From Neobacillus muris (lineage in GTDB: Bacteria > Bacillota > Bacilli > Bacillales > Cytobacillaceae), in assembly GCF_943193175.1 (NCBI RefSeq), contig NZ_CALPDF010000032.1:1-53725 (forward strand): a stretch of DNA of 53,725 bases. Reading direction: 5' to 3'. The position numbers were made by a program, and so were the translations under genes. Under the pieces are notes generated by a model. The model made no database searches. It was not told the origin of the DNA and saw only the letters and a program-made list of their open reading frames with translations. Shown here piece by piece: positions 51,018 to 53,725 of the stretch (positions are counted from its first letter, which is position 1; every line of letters begins with the position of its first letter).

Positions 51018-51365
51018 ATGTTTAACCGTGAGCTGGTAAAAGGAAGTACCTCACTCATTTTGCTTCAGCTGCTGAATGAGCGGGACATGTACGGCTATGA
51101 ATTAGTGAAAGAGCTTGAACAGCGAAGTGATAATGGCTTAAGTGTTAAAGAAGGGACACTGTACCCAGCCCTTCATAAGCTTGAAAAGCAGGAATACATT
51201 GAATGCTACTGGCAGGAGCAAGAAAAAGGTCCCGCAAGAAAATATTATCGGATTACCGATGCCGGCAGAAAATTATTACTTGAGAAAACACGTGAATGGC
51301 AGGATTTTGTTCAGGTTATGAACAAAGTGATTGGGAGATCAAGTCATGGAACGGCCGAAGAGTAA
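51018..51365 (+). CDS. PadR family transcriptional regulator, 115 aa
   Basis: Winged-helix repressor of the short PadR-s1 type. The DNA-binding domain runs over residues about 10-85: [21 protein letters not shown] (recognition region), [24 protein letters not shown] (helix and wing), [17 protein letters not shown] (wing). A C-terminal helix (about 88-108) should mediate dimerisation. It overlaps the DUF1700 gene by 20 bp. This pair is common in Firmicutes, where the PadR controls the membrane-protein partner. ATG 51018 follows AGGTAGGTGA. Confidence 0.92.
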   Translation: MFNRELVKGSTSLILLQLLNERDMYGYELVKELEQRSDNGLSVKEGTLYPALHKLEKQEYIECYWQEQEKGPARKYYRITDAGRKLLLEKTREWQDFVQVMNKVIGRSSHGTAEE

Positions 51366-51984
51366 GTTTCTAAAAGAATTAGCTAAAGGATTAGGAAACC
51401 ATCAGGAAAAAGACAGTATTCTCAGAGAATATGAGATACATATTGATGAGATATTTATGGAGTCTCAAGATTGCACCAATGAAGAGGAGTTGATGGAACG
51501 GATATTATCAAGACTTGGCAGCCCGGATGAAATCGCCCAGATGTGGAAAGAAGAACTATCTGTTACTCCCAGCAACATGAAATGGCTTTTCATTCTGCTA
51601 AATATTATCTTCTTTTGTGGCGGCAGTTTGTTCACCTTGGTGCACAATTTATATAAATGGGAGTGGCTGACAAAGCTTTGGAATTATGTAACGGCAATCC
51701 CGACATTAATTGCTTTTCTCTATCTGTTTTTTTGGGCATTGCTGGGGTATGAAATTGGCAGAGGGTTTGGGCATGGAGGGAGAAGGCTCCTTCGAACTAC
51801 CTTTTTGCTTTCGCTTATCCCAAATTTGGTCTTAATGGTTCTGACCGTTTTCGAGATTATTCCACATGGGTGGTTTGCTCCATTATTAACGAGAACTTTT
51901 ATTATTGCTTGTATCCTCTTTACGGTTGTTCTATACCCGGTCAGCTGGCTTGGTTACCGGTGGGGCAGGAAAGCGTCGATATAA
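51346..51984 (+). CDS. DUF1700/HAAS-domain membrane protein, 212 aa
   Basis: Cytoplasmic HAAS region (about residues 1-80: [32 protein letters not shown] ... [11 protein letters not shown]) followed by four predicted helices (about 85-205). HAAS-containing proteins are typically encoded after a PadR regulator and are thought to pair with it in envelope-stress signalling. ATG 51346 has TGGGAG 9 nt before it and overlaps padR by 20 bp, so they are coupled; a longer frame starting at TTG 51331 includes the site itself. The molecular role is unknown. Confidence 0.87.
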   Translation: MERPKSKFLKELAKGLGNHQEKDSILREYEIHIDEIFMESQDCTNEEELMERILSRLGSPDEIAQMWKEELSVTPSNMKWLFILLNIIFFCGGSLFTLVHNLYKWEWLTKLWNYVTAIPTLIAFLYLFFWALLGYEIGRGFGHGGRRLLRTTFLLSLIPNLVLMVLTVFEIIPHGWFAPLLTRTFIIACILFTVVLYPVSWLGYRWGRKASI

Positions 51985-52002
51985 GCATTTTTTTTACATA
52001 TA

Positions 52003-52012
52003 TACCTAGGTA
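52003..52012 (+). promoter_or_regulatory. PadR operator candidate 2 (TACCTAGGTA)
   Basis: Perfect 10-bp palindrome with the same TACCTA/TAGGTA half-sites as upstream of padR, with half-sites overlapping rather than spaced. It lies 43 bp before the DUF4173 start, within TATATACCTAGGTAAACTAT, which could overlap a -35/-10 region. Confidence 0.6.
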
Positions 52013-52054
52013 AACTATGCATATAGAATATCTTTATAAGGAGAGGGATTCAGG

Positions 52055-53506
52055 ATGGATCAGAAATGGAGAAAGACAGATGGTATCTTTTTCAGTTTAT
52101 GCCTTCTGCTTGGAATATTAGCAGAAGAATCATTTTTTCGTGGAGAAGTAGGCATCTCCTATATTGTTTTTATCATGGCTTTTTATTCGGTGTTTTTTTG
52201 GCGCTATCGGCGGATTCCTCTGTCTCATCAGCGGTTTGGCTATTTAGTTCTTTGCTGTATATGGTTATTGGCAGCCAGTTATTTTTTAACTGGCAATGTA
52301 CTGTTTCACCTTTTAAATGTGTTGGTTATTCCTGGTTTGGTGATTTTTCATTTAGTGTTGGTAACAAGCCCGAAACAAATAAACTGGAATCAGCCTGCAT
52401 TTATCACATTTATTTTGACAAGAATTTTAGAAGCATTTAAATACAATTTTCATTTTGCGGCTAATGTTGGCAATGGGCTAAAGCAGGGAGCAAAGGAAGA
52501 ACAATTGATCATTTGGAAAAAAATACTTATCGGCATCTTGGTTGCTATTCCCGTCTTATTTGTAGTCCTAACCTTGCTTATATCTGCAGATGCTCAATTC
52601 GAGCGGTTGGTTGGAAGTGTACCTAACTGGTTCAAGGTCATTGATGAAGAGGGGACCATTCGGTTTTTCGTCGTTGTTTTTACTACTTTATGCTTCTACG
52701 GATTCATGCAGGTTCTCCTGCAGAAACCGATAAAAGTATTCAAGAATGGCGAGAATAAGAATTCCTATCAGTTGGATGCCATTATTACCATGACGGTTCT
52801 TGTTTTGATTAATGCTGTCTATGCTTTATTTATAGCTGTCCAATTTAAATATTTCTTTGGAGGCTCACTTCAAGCTGACTATACGTATGCAGAATACGCA
52901 AGAAAAGGATTTATTGAGCTTTTGTTGGTCACCCTAATTAATTTATCTATCACTGTTACAGTACTGGCCTTGGGTCGTGGTTTAAAACGGTTCATACAAG
53001 TGTTGTTAACGATTTTAATTATTGCCAGCTCCGTCATTCTTTGTTCCGCATTTTTGCGTTTAAGCATGTATGAGGAAGCCTATGGATTTACCTTTACCAG
53101 GGTGCTGGTGCATTCGTTCATGATCTTTTTAGTGTTGATTTTCGCCTATACACTTGTAAAAATCTGGGTGGTAAAACTTTCATTGCTGCATTTTTACTTC
53201 ATCTCCTCGTTATTATACTATACAGCCATTGCCGTGATGGATTTGGATAGATTCGTAGTAAAGGAAAACATCCAGCGTTATGAAACACATGGAAAAATTG
53301 ATGTTCATTATTTGAATAGCTTGTCATATACAGGTGTTCTCGGTCTCATCGACCTCTATAAGAAACATCCAGCGATTCCTGAAGTAAAAGACATTTTACA
53401 AGAACGAAAAAATGAAGCGTCAACAAACAGCTATCCTTGGCAATCTTATAACTTAAAAAGGGAACAAGCGAATAAAGAACTGAAAGGGTTAAGCTTAAAA
53501 AAATAA
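52055..53506 (+). CDS. DUF4173/DUF4153-type polytopic membrane protein, 483 aa
   Basis: About eleven predicted helices across residues 10-390, then a soluble tail (about 400-483). The conserved segment VQFKYFFGGSLQADYTYAEYARKGFIELL (about 267-295) is the hallmark of DUF4173 proteins. ATG 52055 is preceded by AAGGAGAGGG. Paired with PadR and HAAS genes, the three probably form one regulated module acting at the membrane. Substrate or activity is not known. Confidence 0.88.
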   Translation: MDQKWRKTDGIFFSLCLLLGILAEESFFRGEVGISYIVFIMAFYSVFFWRYRRIPLSHQRFGYLVLCCIWLLAASYFLTGNVLFHLLNVLVIPGLVIFHLVLVTSPKQINWNQPAFITFILTRILEAFKYNFHFAANVGNGLKQGAKEEQLIIWKKILIGILVAIPVLFVVLTLLISADAQFERLVGSVPNWFKVIDEEGTIRFFVVVFTTLCFYGFMQVLLQKPIKVFKNGENKNSYQLDAIITMTVLVLINAVYALFIAVQFKYFFGGSLQADYTYAEYARKGFIELLLVTLINLSITVTVLALGRGLKRFIQVLLTILIIASSVILCSAFLRLSMYEEAYGFTFTRVLVHSFMIFLVLIFAYTLVKIWVVKLSLLHFYFISSLLYYTAIAVMDLDRFVVKENIQRYETHGKIDVHYLNSLSYTGVLGLIDLYKKHPAIPEVKDILQERKNEASTNSYPWQSYNLKREQANKELKGLSLKK

Positions 53507-53530
53507 AAAAAACGGGATCGGTGGATGATC

Positions 53531-53609
53531 CCCAGGCTGTCGAAAAACCTTCGACAGCTTTTATTTTATCTTTATTCTTTATTAATTCACCGCGTTAATA
53601 TGATATAAT
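53531..53609. repeat. Right copy of 79-bp terminal inverted repeat
   Basis: Exact reverse complement of positions 1-79. Here it begins 24 bp after the last gene stop and holds the hairpin GCTGTCGA / TCGACAGC (53536-53559) followed by TTTTATTTTAT, a good terminator for the DUF4173 gene. If it is a natural terminator sequence, the AT-rich arm beyond it is conserved too, which a simple terminator does not need. Confidence 0.95.
53534..53570 (+). terminator. Terminator of DUF4173 gene within the inverted repeat
   Basis: Stem GCTGTCGA / TCGACAGC with loop AAAACCT and a TTTTATTTTAT tail, correctly placed after the stop at 53506. Confidence 0.8.
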
Positions 53610-53649
53610 ATTATTAATAGTTGTCTATGCGAATTGTCGGTTGATTTGC

Positions 53650-53725
53650 GCTCCAGGCGCTTCGCTTTCCGCGGGCGTGCCGGGGAGCTTCCTCGGCGCT
53701 GAAGCGCCTGCGGGATCTCCCCAGC
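53650..53725. repeat. Partial GC-rich fold-back repeat at window end
   Basis: Sharply GC-rich against its surroundings. Arms AGGCGCTTC (about 53656) and GAAGCGCCT (about 53702) form an inverted repeat around CCGCGGGCG and CCGGGGAGC blocks. Closely similar intergenic repeats (CGCTTTCCGCGGGCG...CTCCCC) are dispersed in many Bacillus genomes. The element is cut by the window end, so its length and right border are unknown. Confidence 0.7.

Noticed and set aside
1..53725. Integrative element or transposon bounded by the terminal inverted repeats
   Set aside because: The interior holds ordinary chromosomal genes (htpG, ger, cys, LTA synthase) and no transposase, integrase or mobilisation gene.

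Overview
The window reads as low-GC chromosomal DNA of an endospore-forming Bacillaceae bacterium. Supporting signs are strong AGGAGG ribosome sites, frequent TTG/GTG starts, a gerA-type germination operon, a spore sulfolactate cluster, YqhV-like, YezD-like and YitT-family proteins, a BM3-type P450 and a CIRCE element. The genus cannot be settled from the sequence alone. There are no rRNA or tRNA genes, CRISPR arrays, phage genes or transposases. About 55 protein genes are listed. Base and codon use look even across the window, so I see no obvious recent island.

Layout. 1-3.7 kb: a small unknown protein, an M20 peptidase and an S9 peptidase. 4.0-10.1 kb: the most unusual locus, a tightly packed operon of two secreted Ig-like surface proteins flanking a FecCD-type ABC importer, a stand-alone TiaS-like (tRNA-Ile2 agmatinylcytidine synthetase-related) protein and a small Cys-rich protein. 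10.3-19.4 kb: a Gfo/Idh oxidoreductase, a low-molecular-weight phosphatase, a tctBAC tricarboxylate-type uptake operon, an acyl-ACP thioesterase, a 2-hydroxyacid dehydrogenase and an MFS exporter. 19.5-26.0 kb: an LTA-synthase-family protein, a YqhV-like protein and a four-gene germinant receptor operon. 26.1-33.3 kb: a TauE/SafE permease, a small unknown protein, then a sulfur cluster resembling the B. subtilis yisZ-yitABCDEG region, with phosphosulfolactate synthase followed by a histidine-phosphatase-fold enzyme where the ComB-type phosphatase would be expected, then cysH, sat, cysC and YitE.

33.6-39.2 kb: a PAS histidine kinase of sporulation-kinase type, htpG behind a perfect CIRCE, an MBL-fold hydrolase and a CDF metal exporter. 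39.4-44.2 kb: a second sulfate assimilation operon (yezD-cysH-cysP-sat-cysC-sirB) with a CymR-like box, a degenerate SAM-I (S-box) leader and an internal terminator. 44.3-50.9 kb: a YvgN-type aldo-keto reductase, a YitT-family protein, a CBS-domain protein, a P450-flavodoxin fusion lacking its FAD/NADPH half, and small unknown genes. 51.0-53.5 kb: PadR regulator, DUF1700/HAAS protein and DUF4173 membrane protein, with shared TACCTA/TAGGTA operators.

The two sulfur clusters duplicate sulfate activation and reduction. The second carries the normal biosynthetic controls (CymR-like box, S-box) plus permease and siroheme chelatase. The first is tied to phosphosulfolactate synthase and a SigK-like promoter, so it probably makes sulfite for sulfolactate in the sporulating mother cell. 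The first and last parts of the window carry a perfect 79-bp inverted repeat containing a terminator hairpin. Beyond the right copy lies a GC-rich fold-back repeat cut by the window end. Either a genomic inverted repeat or contig ends at a repeated sequence could explain this.
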